Source of the DNA: JAITWN01 sp964388175
Lineage (GTDB): Bacteria > Pseudomonadota > Gammaproteobacteria > SZUA-140
DNA length: 29,249 nucleotides
Direction: 5' to 3'
Assembly (NCBI GenBank): GCA_964388175.1
Contig: CAYLYS010000032.1
Location: 1 to 29,249, forward strand
In this document: positions 6,596 through 13,916 of the stretch, in pieces
How positions within the stretch are numbered: the stretch's first letter is position 1
Layout of the letters: each line of letters begins with the position of its first letter
Notes under the pieces: generated by a model
Databases searched by the model: none
The model's input: only the letters and a program-made list of their open reading frames with translations
Told to the model about the DNA's origin: nothing
Program-made: the position numbers and the translations under genes

Positions 6596-7252
6596 TCAGC
6601 CCAGTTTGCGTACGCCGTCGGCAGCGCCGAGGAGCAGTACGTCGGCGGGACGCAGGGCGAACAGGCCGTTGGTGACGACGCCGGCGATGTTGTTGATGCG
6701 GCGTTCGAGATCGGCGGCATCCAGGATCTGCAGGTTGTGGATGTCGATGATCACGTTGCCGTTGTCGGTGGTGAAGTTCTCCCGCAGCGCCGGGCTGCCG
6801 CCGAGTTTCACCAACTGGCGGGCGACGTAGCTGCGCGCCATCGGGATGACTTCGATCGGCAGCGGGAAGGCGCCGAGCACGTCGACGAGCTTGGAGTCGT
6901 CGGCGATGCAGACGAAGCGCGCACTGGCCGCGGCGACGATCTTCTCCCGCGTCAGCGCGCCGCCGCCGCCCTTGATGAGCTGGAGATAGCTGTTGCTCTC
7001 GTCGGCGCCGTCGACGTACAGCGGAATATCGCCGACCGAGTTCAGGTCGTACACCGCAATGCCGTGCGATTTCAGCCGGGTGGCCGAGGCTTCCGAACTC
7101 GCGACCGTGCCGTCTATGCGGTTCTTGATCCGCGCCAGGGCATCGATGAAATAGTTGGCGGTGGAGCCGGTGCCGATGCCGACCACCGCGCCGGCTTCCA
7201 CGTATTCCAGCGCCGCTTCGGCCGCCTGTTTCTTCTGTTCGTCGCGTGTCAT
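6596..7252 (-). CDS. rpiA: Ribose-5-phosphate isomerase A
   Basis: A 218-residue enzyme (E. coli RpiA has 219) that interconverts ribose-5-phosphate and ribulose-5-phosphate in the non-oxidative pentose phosphate pathway. The phosphate-binding GIGTGSTANYFI is at residues about 26-37. The active-site stretch with YVDGADES and the KGGGGALTREKIVA segment are intact, as is the IADDSKLV motif. The ATG at 7252 has a good ribosome-binding site (GAGGAA) and gives the usual start MTRDEQKKQAA; the longer in-frame ORF from 7312 would begin inside the promoter. Divergent from ilvA, with an assembly gap in the region between them. Confidence 0.96.
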   Translation of the reverse strand: MTRDEQKKQAAEAALEYVEAGAVVGIGTGSTANYFIDALARIKNRIDGTVASSEASATRLKSHGIAVYDLNSVGDIPLYVDGADESNSYLQLIKGGGGALTREKIVAAASARFVCIADDSKLVDVLGAFPLPIEVIPMARSYVARQLVKLGGSPALRENFTTDNGNVIIDIHNLQILDAADLERRINNIAGVVTNGLFALRPADVLLLGAADGVRKLG

Positions 7253-7283
7253 ACCGCTTCCTCTATAGGATGGTCCTGCCCCG

Positions 7284-7312
7284 ATCATACCGAGCCGGGG
7301 CGGCGATGTCAT
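7284..7312 (-). promoter_or_regulatory. Candidate sigma70 promoter for rpiA
   Basis: Minus strand ATGACA (7312-7307), a 17-base spacer, then TATGAT (7289-7284); each hexamer has one mismatch to consensus. Predicted start is near 7277, giving a leader of about 25 bases that contains the GAGGAA ribosome-binding site before the ATG at 7252. It would drive rpiA-DUF2905 and perhaps the cNMP-rhodanese gene. Confidence 0.6.
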
Positions 7313-7359
7313 TGGGGTGCGGCGGGGTTCGCTGGCGGCGGTACCGCCTGATCACTGAC

Positions 7360-7459
7360 NNNNNNNNNNNNNNNNNNNNNNNNNNNNNNNNNNNNNNNNN
7401 NNNNNNNNNNNNNNNNNNNNNNNNNNNNNNNNNNNNNNNNNNNNNNNNNNNNNNNNNNN
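7360..7459. other. Assembly gap (100 N) in the rpiA/ilvA intergenic region
   Basis: Exactly 100 N, the usual placeholder for a gap of unknown size. The heptamer CACTGAC occurs on both edges (7353-7359 and 7460-7466), which may be a short contig overlap or chance. No gene call crosses the gap. The true content, for example a repeat or mobile element, cannot be judged. Confidence 0.95.
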
Positions 7460-7691
7460 CACTGACAGTCGCCGTTTGTGGTCAGCGTCGGCGGGATCTC
7501 CCCTCCAAAACCGGGAGCCCCTGCGCGCCAATGGTTTCTCCGAGCAGGGCCTGCCGAAGCCTGTGAATGTTCGTTGGATCATCGTTGCTCCACTACTGAC
7601 TGGCACTGATTGTCTGGCACGGCTTGCCTGATATCAGCGGTTGGTGTCGCTGCGCTAGGCAGCGGCGGAGCGAATTGATAACGTATGCGCC
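7460..7691. other. Intergenic region upstream of ilvA
   Basis: About 230 bases between the gap and ilvA. I see no convincing gene and no clear leader peptide or attenuator. Weak promoter-like matches exist (TTGTCT, 16 bases, TATCAG around 7609-7636) but they are not strong enough to call. A 7-base direct repeat CTGGCAC flanks the segment TGATTGT near 7602-7622. Confidence 0.4.
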
Positions 7692-9212
7692 ATGCCAAGC
7701 AAATACATCAACAGAATTCTCAAGGCGCGCGTCTACGATGTAGCGCGCGAGACGCCGCTCGATCACATGCCGGCGCTGTCGGCGCGGCTGGACAATACCG
7801 TCATGCTGAAGCGGGAAGATCTCCAGCCGGTGTTCTCCTTCAAGCTGCGCGGCGCGTACAACAAGATCTTCAACCTGCCGGCGGAGATCCGCCGCAAGGG
7901 CGTGATCGCGGCATCGGCCGGCAATCATGCCCAGGGCGTGGCGCTGGCGGCGTCGCGTCTCGGCATCAAGGCGCTCATCGTCATGCCGGCGACCACGCCC
8001 GCGATCAAAGTGGCCGCCGTGCGCGCGCTCGGTGCGGCCATCGTGCTGCACGGCGATGCGTTTGACGAAGCCGGCGAGCATGCGCGCCGGCTCGCCGAAG
8101 AGCGCGGGCTGTGCTTCATTCATCCTTACGACGATCCGGAGGTGATCGCCGGCCAGGGCACTGTCGCCATGGAGATACTGCGTCGCGACCCCGACAGCGT
8201 TCACGCCATCTTCGTGCCGGTCGGCGGCGGCGGCCTGATCGCCGGCATCGCCGCCTATACCAAGGGGCTGTACCCGCATATCAAGGTGATCGGCGTCGAG
8301 CCGGAAGAGGCGGCCAGTATGTATCAGGCGCTTGCCCACGGCCGTCGCGTGACGCTCGACCAGGTCGGCATCTTCGCCGATGGTGTCGCGGTGCGTCAGG
8401 TCGGCAAGGAGCCGTTCCGCATTGCCCGCCAGTGCGTGGACGAGGTCGTGCTGGTATCCACCGACGAGATCTGCGCCGCCATCAAGGACATCTTCGACGA
8501 CACCCGCTCGATCGCCGAGCCCGCCGGCGCGCTCGGCGTCGCCGGACTGAAGAAGTATGTGGAGCGTACCGGCCTGACCGGACAGCGCCTGATCGCCATC
8601 GACAGCGGCGCCAATATCAATTTCGACCGCCTCCGCCATGTCTCCGAACGCGCCGAGCTGGGTGAGAACCGGGAGGCGCTGCTTGCCGTCACCATTCCCG
8701 AAAAGCCGGGCAGCTTTCTGACTTTCTGCCGTCTCATCGGCAAGCGCAGCATCACCGAGTTCAATTATCGCTACGCCGATGCGGAGCGCGCCCATGTCTT
8801 CGCCGGCATCGAGCTGCGGCGAGGAGTGGAGGAGAAGAACGAGCTGATCGCCCTGCTCGGCGACAAGGGTTATACCGTCGTCGATCTGAGCGACAACGAA
8901 ATGGCCAAGCTGCATGTGCGCCATATGGTGGGTGGCCATGCCGACGGCGCCGGCGATGAAACGCTTTACCGTTTTCAGTTTCCGGAACGTCCCGGTGCGC
9001 TGCTCGGCTTCCTCGCGGGCATAGGGCGGCGCTGGAACATCAGCCTGTTCCACTATCGCAATCACGGTGCCGCCTATGGTCGGGTGCTGGTCGGGATACA
9101 GATCGTGCCGGGCGATAAGGAAGAGCTGCGCTCCTATCTGGACAGCCTCGGCTACGACTACTGCGAAGAGAGTGGAAATCCTGCTTACGAATTGTTTCTA
9201 GGGAAAAATTAA
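7692..9212 (+). CDS. ilvA: Threonine ammonia-lyase, biosynthetic
   Basis: A 506-residue PLP enzyme that deaminates threonine to 2-oxobutanoate, the first committed step of isoleucine synthesis. The catalytic lysine is K51 in SFKLRGAYN. The glycine-rich phosphate loop VGGGGLIAGI lies at about residues 175-185. The last roughly 170 residues hold two ACT-like regulatory domains (starting near VTIPEKPGSFLTF and FQFPERPGALLGF), so the long, isoleucine-inhibited biosynthetic form is expected rather than the short catabolic one. The ATG at 7692 aligns with the family start. The gene is divergent from rpiA and ends at a strong terminator. Length agrees with E. coli IlvA (514). Confidence 0.97.
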   Translation: MPSKYINRILKARVYDVARETPLDHMPALSARLDNTVMLKREDLQPVFSFKLRGAYNKIFNLPAEIRRKGVIAASAGNHAQGVALAASRLGIKALIVMPATTPAIKVAAVRALGAAIVLHGDAFDEAGEHARRLAEERGLCFIHPYDDPEVIAGQGTVAMEILRRDPDSVHAIFVPVGGGGLIAGIAAYTKGLYPHIKVIGVEPEEAASMYQALAHGRRVTLDQVGIFADGVAVRQVGKEPFRIARQCVDEVVLVSTDEICAAIKDIFDDTRSIAEPAGALGVAGLKKYVERTGLTGQRLIAIDSGANINFDRLRHVSERAELGENREALLAVTIPEKPGSFLTFCRLIGKRSITEFNYRYADAERAHVFAGIELRRGVEEKNELIALLGDKGYTVVDLSDNEMAKLHVRHMVGGHADGAGDETLYRFQFPERPGALLGFLAGIGRRWNISLFHYRNHGAAYGRVLVGIQIVPGDKEELRSYLDSLGYDYCEESGNPAYELFLGKN

Positions 9213-9239
9213 TCAGTCCCCAGGCTGGTTCTGCAGACG

Positions 9240-9269
9240 CGAAAAGGCCCGCTTTAGCGGGCCTTTTCG
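9240..9269. terminator. Bidirectional intrinsic terminator between ilvA and the H1-like gene
   Basis: A near-perfect stem: CGAAAAGGCCCGC, loop TTTA, GCGGGCCTTTTCG. It gives a T-run on the plus strand after ilvA (stop at 9212) and, by symmetry, one on the minus strand after the histone-H1-like gene (stop at 9346). It sits between two convergent genes, so it plausibly serves both. Confidence 0.92.
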
Positions 9270-9345
9270 TATGGTGCCGGGGGAAGCGGGTCCGGTATCG
9301 GGACCCGCACTGCTTACCCCGTTGGCTCTACTGCGAGTACTGCGA

Positions 9346-9579
9346 TTACCGCTTCTTGACGGAAGCTTTCTTCTTCGCAGTGGTCTTCTTCTTCGCAGCA
9401 GCTTTCTTCTTCACACCGGCCTTCTTCTTCGGTGCTGCTTTCTTCTTCACGGCAGCCTTTTTCTTCGGAGCCGCTTTCTTCTTCGTCGTTGCCTTCTTCT
9501 TCGTTACCGCTTTCTTCGTACCGACTTTCTTCTTCGTTACCGCTTTCTTCTTCACTGCCGTTTTCTTCTTAGTGGCCAT
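9346..9579 (-). CDS. Histone H1-like lysine/alanine-rich DNA-binding protein
   Basis: A 77-residue protein made almost only of Lys, Ala, Thr and Val, in repeats of the type KKKA, KKKT and APKKKA. Such tails occur in bacterial H1-like proteins (AlgP and HctB types) and bind and compact DNA through charge. There is no folded globular domain here, only the tail-like repeat. The ATG at 9579 was chosen because a near-perfect ribosome-binding site (GGAGGA) lies six bases upstream; the longer frame from 9630 adds an unrelated hydrophobic stretch. A TATACT-like -10 lies upstream at 9617-9612. Repeat number probably varies between relatives. The gene converges on ilvA at a shared terminator. Confidence 0.85.
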   Translation of the reverse strand: MATKKKTAVKKKAVTKKKVGTKKAVTKKKATTKKKAAPKKKAAVKKKAAPKKKAGVKKKAAAKKKTTAKKKASVKKR

Positions 9580-9864
9580 TAGTTGTCCTCCAAGTGTTGA
9601 AAAGCAAATGTAGTATAAACATCTTTGCACATATTGCTAGTATCCCGTGCAAATTTTCCATTCGAGTGTGTATCGACGCGCTGAGCGCAATCTTGAATTT
9701 TCTGCGCTCATTCTCCATTGCCGCGACATTCGCGCATGAGTTCGGCGCCGCGATTGCGCGGCGCGCGAGCCTTGCCGGTCTTGTCATCGAATGCAGGAAA
9801 CCGCTTGAAAATAGCTGTTTCCGCCAAGTACGCGAGAGGTCGGTGATGATGCGGCGGGCGCGCT
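9580..9864. other. Intergenic region between the EVE gene and the H1-like gene
   Basis: About 285 bases with no supported gene. The part nearest the H1-like gene is AT-rich and holds its leader and promoter. The rest (about 9660-9864) is of ordinary composition, with a palindrome-like GC-rich stretch near 9748-9767 (GCGCCGCGATTGCGCGGCGC). I see no clear terminator for the EVE gene, which ends at 9865. Confidence 0.45.
9612..9617 (-). promoter_or_regulatory. Candidate -10 element for the H1-like gene
   Basis: Minus strand TATACT (9617-9612), five of six matches to consensus, within an AT-rich patch. The -35 region is weak (TAGCAA at a 16-base spacing). It would give a leader of about 27 bases including the GGAGGA ribosome-binding site. 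Confidence 0.35.
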
Positions 9865-10335
9865 TCAGCGCGAGCGCCGGTCAGCGAGAGATAGGATGAA
9901 ATTCCACTCTTCAGCGCTGACGGGGGTGACCGACAGGCGATTGCCCCGACGCAGGATGAGCATGTCGGACAGCGCTTCGTGGGTGCGCAGCTCCTGCAGG
10001 CCGATCTCGGGCTCGAAGGCGCGCTCGTACTGCACGTCGACCATGAACCAGCGCGGCGCATCGACCGTCGCACGCGGATCATAGTAAGGACTCGCCGGGT
10101 TCAGGGCGGACGGGTCGGGATAGGCTTCGCGCACGATGCGCACGATGCCGGCGATGCCGGGCACGGCGCAGCTCGAATGATAAAAAAAGGCGAGATCCCC
10201 CGCGCGCATCGCGCACAGATGGTTGCGCGCCTGGTAGTTGCGCACGCCGTCCCAGGGTTCTCTGCCTCCCGGCCGCGCCCGCAGATGCGCGAGGGAAAAG
10301 GTCGTCGGTTCGGATTTGAGCAGCCAGTGGTTCAT
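9865..10335 (-). CDS. EVE domain-containing protein
   Basis: A 156-residue single-domain protein of the EVE fold, related to PUA and YTH domains, which in known cases recognise modified bases in RNA or DNA. Family signatures are visible: the start HWLLKSEPTTFSL, the segment WDGVRNYQARNHL (residues about 28-40), the GDLAFFYHSS strand and the final VTPVSAEEWNFIL. The ATG at 10335 aligns with the family start; the frame runs further upstream to 10794, but that extension is a shadow of ygfA. It lies 56 bases after the ygfA stop on the same strand; EVE-ygfA-6S-zapA is a common gammaproteobacterial order. The biological substrate of this housekeeping-type EVE protein is not established. Confidence 0.92.
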   Translation of the reverse strand: MNHWLLKSEPTTFSLAHLRARPGGREPWDGVRNYQARNHLCAMRAGDLAFFYHSSCAVPGIAGIVRIVREAYPDPSALNPASPYYDPRATVDAPRWFMVDVQYERAFEPEIGLQELRTHEALSDMLILRRGNRLSVTPVSAEEWNFILSLADRRSR

Positions 10336-10391
10336 CGGCGATTTCCTGAAATAGTTGGGGGAACAGACAAGGGAACAGGCAGAGAAACAGG

Positions 10392-11009
10392 CTAGGGGGT
10401 ATTTGCGGGAGTGCGCGAGCGGAAGATGTGCGCGCCCCGTTCCGTCAGGCAGCCGTCCAGCGGGACATCCCAGGGTTCGGCCTGCAGCGTGGTGATGTGT
10501 TGAAAGGCATAAGCCACGCCGTAGAGCGCCGGGCGCCGCCAGTGCCGGCGATGGCGGAGACAGGCAAGGCTGCGATCGTAGTAGCCGCCGCCCATGCCGA
10601 GCCGGTTGCCGCTGTCGTCGAAAGCCAGCAGTGGCAGCAGAACCAGATCGAGCTCGTTCGCCGGTACGCGCGCCCGCGCGCCGAGCGCGGGTTCGCCAAT
10701 GCCGAAATGATTGAGCACCAGCCTGTCTCCCGGTCGATAGGGCATGAACCACAGGCGCGCGGCGCGCAGCGAATCGAGTACGGGGAGGTAGCACTCTCTG
10801 CCGAGCGCGCTGGCGTAGGCGAGCAAGGGGAGGATGTCGATCTCACCGTCGGCGGGCAGATAGAAAGCGATGCGCCGGCGCCGGTGCAGGATGCCGCTGC
10901 GCAGTGCGCTGCGCACCAGTGCCCGGGCGGCGAGGCGCCGCTGTTCCTCGTCGATGGCGCGTCGCTGTGCACGCAACTGCCGGCGGAGGTTTGCCCGTGA
11001 CGCCGACAT
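10392..11009 (-). CDS. ygfA: 5-formyltetrahydrofolate cyclo-ligase
   Basis: A 205-residue enzyme that converts 5-formyltetrahydrofolate to 5,10-methenyltetrahydrofolate with ATP, returning a folate dead-end form to the active pool. The N-terminal basic helix (LRRQLRAQRRAI) and the diagnostic C-terminal motif GNRLGMGGGYYDR (about residues 136-148) are present, together with the LPLLAFD strand. The ATG at 11009 is about 25 bases after the 3' end of 6S RNA. In E. coli and relatives ygfA is co-transcribed with ssrS in the same arrangement, and the same is likely here. Confidence 0.95.
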   Translation of the reverse strand: MSASRANLRRQLRAQRRAIDEEQRRLAARALVRSALRSGILHRRRRIAFYLPADGEIDILPLLAYASALGRECYLPVLDSLRAARLWFMPYRPGDRLVLNHFGIGEPALGARARVPANELDLVLLPLLAFDDSGNRLGMGGGYYDRSLACLRHRRHWRRPALYGVAYAFQHITTLQAEPWDVPLDGCLTERGAHIFRSRTPANTP

Positions 11010-11033
11010 TCAGGGAGACGGAAGGGGGTGTAA

Positions 11034-11228
11034 AAAGGGGGTATCCTCCGCAGACGCCGTCGTGAACCTTGGCCCTTGAACCAAAGGTTCAGGTGGAGAC
11101 AACGGTAACGTCGCAGGCTTTCCGCAGTACGCGGACATGCGCAAAGACGTCAGCACTCTGCCCCCAGGGCGGTTGAATAGGCTCAAGAGTAGTTCGGGTC
11201 CACTAACTTGCGCCGCAGGGGATACCCT
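11034..11228 (-). ncRNA. ssrS: 6S RNA
   Basis: The minus strand carries the conserved 6S block CACCTGAACCTTTGGTTC followed by AAGGG near the 3' half (about 11095-11068), closely like the CACCTTGAACCAAGGGTTC block of E. coli 6S. The terminal helix is clear: GGGTATCC at the 5' end (11227-11220) pairs perfectly with GGATACCC near the 3' end (11046-11039). The length is about 190 bases, as expected. It sits between zapA and ygfA, the standard position. 6S RNA mimics an open promoter and sequesters sigma70 RNA polymerase in stationary phase. The 3' stem is followed by CCTTTTT, so it may end as an intrinsic terminator. End positions are estimates. Confidence 0.93.
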
Positions 11229-11251
11229 GGACCATGATCGGGCGCTTTGCC

Positions 11252-11581
11252 CTAGAAATCAATCGTTCCGTGCCGGCTTTTGTCGAGGAGCTGCTGCATG
11301 CGTGCCTGCAGGCCGGTGAGACGCGGCAGAACTTCGCTATCGATTTGCCTGCTCTGGTTTTTTTCTTTCAGCAGCTCGTTGGCGATATTGAGGCCGGCCA
11401 TCACCGAAATGCGATCGAGACCGATGACCTTGCCGGTATCGCGCACCTCGCGCATGCGTTCGCTCAGGTAGCGGGCGGACAACAGCAGGGCGTCGCGCTC
11501 TTCCTGCGGGCAGGCGATGAGGAATTCCTTGTCGAGGATCTGTACCGTGACGGGCGCCACGTTGGCGGAGTTCGGTTTCAC
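11252..11581 (-). CDS. zapA: Cell division protein ZapA
   Basis: A 109-residue ZapA homologue that bundles FtsZ filaments at the division site. The N-terminal globular part has the family strands VTVQILDKEFLIACPQEER and the helix LLLSARYLSERMREVRD, followed by the RISVMAGLNIANELL helix and a C-terminal coiled coil. Its ATG overlaps the stop of the upstream coiled-coil gene by four bases (ATGA), so the two are translationally coupled. 6S RNA follows it directly. Length and layout are normal. Confidence 0.95.
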   Translation of the reverse strand: MKPNSANVAPVTVQILDKEFLIACPQEERDALLLSARYLSERMREVRDTGKVIGLDRISVMAGLNIANELLKEKNQSRQIDSEVLPRLTGLQARMQQLLDKSRHGTIDF

Positions 11582-11811
11582 AGCTCGGTTTCTAGCACTT
11601 TGAGGCGGGAGATCATGGTTTCTATTTGCCGCCGGGAGAATTCGTTGTTTTCATGCAGGCGCGTCTGTCTGGCTTCCATCTGTGCCTGTCTGGCGCACAG
11701 TTCGTCGTTTTCCCGCTGCAGCTGTTCGCACAGGGCGATGAGCTCCTCGATCTGCGTCGCCAGCAGGTCGAGATCGAATTTCTCGGTGGCGTTGATGTGC
11801 TTGGATGTCAT
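11578..11811 (-). CDS. Small coiled-coil protein, TIGR02449 type (ZapB-like context)
   Basis: A 77-residue protein dominated by one long coiled coil (about residues 13-75, with heptads such as LATQIEELIALCEQLQRENDEL). It matches the small coiled-coil family that precedes zapA in many gammaproteobacteria and is thought to take part in division-ring assembly. The start used is the ATG at 11811. A longer frame from a TTG at 11847 is rejected because that TTG is the first part of a near-consensus -35 element. Transcription from that promoter would begin at or within about two bases of the ATG, so translation may be leaderless. It overlaps zapA by four bases. Confidence 0.8.
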   Translation of the reverse strand: MTSKHINATEKFDLDLLATQIEELIALCEQLQRENDELCARQAQMEARQTRLHENNEFSRRQIETMISRLKVLETEL

Positions 11812-11818
11812 GCCGCCA

Positions 11819-11847
11819 ACTATAGTGCCGCGCTCTTTCACGGTCAA
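11819..11847 (-). promoter_or_regulatory. Strong sigma70 promoter for the coiled-coil gene and zapA
   Basis: Minus strand TTGACC (11847-11842), a 17-base spacer, then TATAGT (11824-11819); each hexamer has a single mismatch to consensus. Only seven bases separate the -10 from the ATG at 11811, so the predicted transcription start coincides with the start codon. Confidence 0.75.
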
Positions 11848-11971
11848 CGGGAGACGCCGGATTCGTCGACGCGAACACAGGTGCTGCTCGGGGCGTCGCC
11901 CGTCGTCGGCCTTTTCTTTGTATCATTGAGCACAGGCGGCGCAGCCGATGGCGCCGAGGAGAGAGCGATCG

Positions 11972-12550
11972 ATGGATACTGCTGTACTCGACCAGGCATT
12001 CCGCAGATTGGGCGCGGCTGACAGCGCGGCGGAGAATCACGGTATTCTGTGCGGACTGCTGTGCGCGCAAGGGCACGTGGCGCAGCCCGACTGGCTGACC
12101 TTGATGCGCCAGCTCGCGGCGCCCGACGATGGATATGCCGAGCATGCGGGGCTGGATGCGTCGGCGGCGGATCAGGCCGCGGTCTCGGCGCTGTACGAAG
12201 AAACGCTGAGCCGGCTGCGCGAGGCCGACAGCCTGTTCGAACCGCTGCTGCCCGATGACGACGAACCGCTCCCGATCCGCTCGGCGGCGATGGCGCAGTG
12301 GTGCGGCGGCTTTCTATATGGACTGGGCGCCGGCGGCGTGCGTGATTTTTCCGTGCTGCCGGAGGACGTGCGCGAGATCGCCGGCGACATCGCGGAGATC
12401 TCGCGGGCCGGCACGGACGGGGGCGAGAGCGAGGAAGACGAAGCCGCTTACGCCGAAATCGTGGAGTATCTGCGCGCCGGCGTCACGCTGGTGTTCGAGA
12501 TCCTCGAGTCCGAACGCAGCGGTCCGCAAGTCGACCGCACCATACACTGA
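11972..12550 (+). CDS. ygfB: UPF0149 family protein YgfB
   Basis: A 192-residue protein of the YgfB/YecA (UPF0149) family, all-helical. Family landmarks include the start region DTAVLDQAFRRLGAADSAAENHGILCGLLCA, the segment MAQWCGGFLYGLG (residues about 110-122) and the acidic C-terminal part with DEAAYAEIVEYLRAGVTLVFEIL. In Pseudomonas YgfB acts on the AlpA regulatory pathway; its role elsewhere is unclear. The ATG at 11972 follows GAGGAGAG and aligns with the family; an upstream in-frame ATG at 11948 is less likely. First gene of the ygfB-pepP-ubiH-ubiI cluster known from E. coli. Confidence 0.92.
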   Translation: MDTAVLDQAFRRLGAADSAAENHGILCGLLCAQGHVAQPDWLTLMRQLAAPDDGYAEHAGLDASAADQAAVSALYEETLSRLREADSLFEPLLPDDDEPLPIRSAAMAQWCGGFLYGLGAGGVRDFSVLPEDVREIAGDIAEISRAGTDGGESEEDEAAYAEIVEYLRAGVTLVFEILESERSGPQVDRTIH

Positions 12551-12578
12551 TCATCGAGCCATAAAGCACGGAGCAGGC

Positions 12579-13916
12579 ATGTCTTCATCTCGCATGGGTG
12601 CATTGAAGCAGTATCAGCGCCGGCGCCGGCGTCTGATGCAGATGATGGGCAAGGGCGGCATCGCCGTTCTGCCCACCGCCGCGGTGGCGCTGCGCAATCG
12701 CGACGTCGAATATCCCTACCGGCACGACAGCGATTTCCATTACCTGACCGGGTTCGAAGAGCCCCATGCCGTCATGGTGCTGGTGCCCGGGCGTCCCGAA
12801 GGAGAGTTCATTCTGTTCTGCCGTGAGCGCGATCTGCAGATGGAGCTGTGGAACGGCCGGCGCGTGGGGCTCGCGGGCGCGCAGGCGGATTACGGCGTGG
12901 ACACGGCCTGCGCCATCGGCACGCTCGACGACATTCTGCCGGGGCTGCTCGAGAATCGCGACAAGGTCTATTACACCATGGGCAGCGATCCCGAGTTCGA
13001 TCAGCGCATCACGCACTGGCTGAAACGGATACGGCGCAAGTCCCGCACCGGGGTGCATCCGCCGGTGGAGATCGTGTCGCTGGAGCATCTGGTGCATGAG
13101 ATGCGCTTGTTCAAGGGACCGGAAGAACTCGCGCTGATGCGCAAGGCGGCTGATATTTCCGCCGACGCCCACAGCCGGGCGATGGCCGTGTGCCGTCCCG
13201 GCATGACCGAATACCAGCTCGAAGCCGAGCTGTTGCACGAATTCGTCTCCCGGGGCGCGCGCAGCCCGGCCTATCCGTCCATCGTCGGCGGTGGCGCCAA
13301 TGCCTGCATCCTCCACTACACCGATAATGAGGACGTGCTGAAGGACGGCGATCTGGTGCTGATCGACGCCGGCGCCGAATACCGCGGCTACGCCGCCGAC
13401 ATCACCCGCACCTTCCCGGTCAACGGGCGTTTCAGCGACGCGCAGCGCGCTGTCTATGAGTGGGTGCTCGAGGCGCAGCGGGCCGCCATCGCCAAGGTGC
13501 GTCCGGGCAATCACTGGAACGATCCGCACGATGCCGCGGTGCGCGTGCTGACGCGCGGCCTGATCGATCTCGGGCTGCTCAAGGGTGATCTGCGCAGCCT
13601 GATCAAGAGTGGAGCCTACCGGCGCTTCTTCATGCACCGCACCGGGCACTGGCTGGGCATGGATGTGCACGACGTCGGCGACTACAAGATCGGCGACAGC
13701 TGGCGCCTGCTCGAACCGGGCATGGTGCTGACGGTCGAGCCCGGCCTTTACATCGGTGCCGGCGGCAAAGGCGTCGCCAAGCGCTGGCGGAACATCGGCA
13801 TTCGCATCGAGGACGATGTCGCCGTGACGCGCACCGGCAACGAAGTGCTGACCCACGCTGTGCCGAAGAGCGTCGCCGGGATCGAAGCGCTCATGGCCGG
13901 CGGCGGCAAGGCGTGA
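12579..13916 (+). CDS. pepP: Xaa-Pro aminopeptidase (aminopeptidase P II)
   Basis: A 445-residue M24 metallopeptidase (E. coli PepP has 441) that removes N-terminal residues preceding proline. The N-terminal aminopeptidase P domain covers about 1-170 (RNRDVEYPYRHDSDFHYLTGF). The catalytic pita-bread domain holds the metal ligands: two Asp in VLIDAGAEY and ADITRTF, His in RTGHWLGMDVHDVG, Glu in LTVEPGLYI and Glu in IRIEDDV. The ATG at 12579 follows a GGAG-like site; the longer frame upstream is a shadow of ygfB. Its stop overlaps the ubiH GTG start by four bases (GTGA), so the two are translationally coupled. Confidence 0.96.
   Translation: MSSSRMGALKQYQRRRRRLMQMMGKGGIAVLPTAAVALRNRDVEYPYRHDSDFHYLTGFEEPHAVMVLVPGRPEGEFILFCRERDLQMELWNGRRVGLAGAQADYGVDTACAIGTLDDILPGLLENRDKVYYTMGSDPEFDQRITHWLKRIRRKSRTGVHPPVEIVSLEHLVHEMRLFKGPEELALMRKAADISADAHSRAMAVCRPGMTEYQLEAELLHEFVSRGARSPAYPSIVGGGANACILHYTDNEDVLKDGDLVLIDAGAEYRGYAADITRTFPVNGRFSDAQRAVYEWVLEAQRAAIAKVRPGNHWNDPHDAAVRVLTRGLIDLGLLKGDLRSLIKSGAYRRFFMHRTGHWLGMDVHDVGDYKIGDSWRLLEPGMVLTVEPGLYIGAGGKGVAKRWRNIGIRIEDDVAVTRTGNEVLTHAVPKSVAGIEALMAGGGKA

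Noticed and set aside
7460..7606. A minus-strand coding fragment next to the first gap
   Set aside because: The frame is short, runs into the N run, and the peptide shows no recognisable family; there is no start signal that sets it apart from chance.
9346..9579. A simple trinucleotide-type microsatellite (CTTCTTCTT pattern)
   Set aside because: The pattern is explained by Lys/Ala-rich codons in an intact frame with a near-perfect ribosome-binding site, so it is a gene rather than a non-coding repeat.
12255..12578. A longer N-terminus for PepP starting inside ygfB
   Set aside because: The extra 108 residues are Arg/Ser/Ala-rich shadow sequence of ygfB, and the ATG at 12579 matches the family start.
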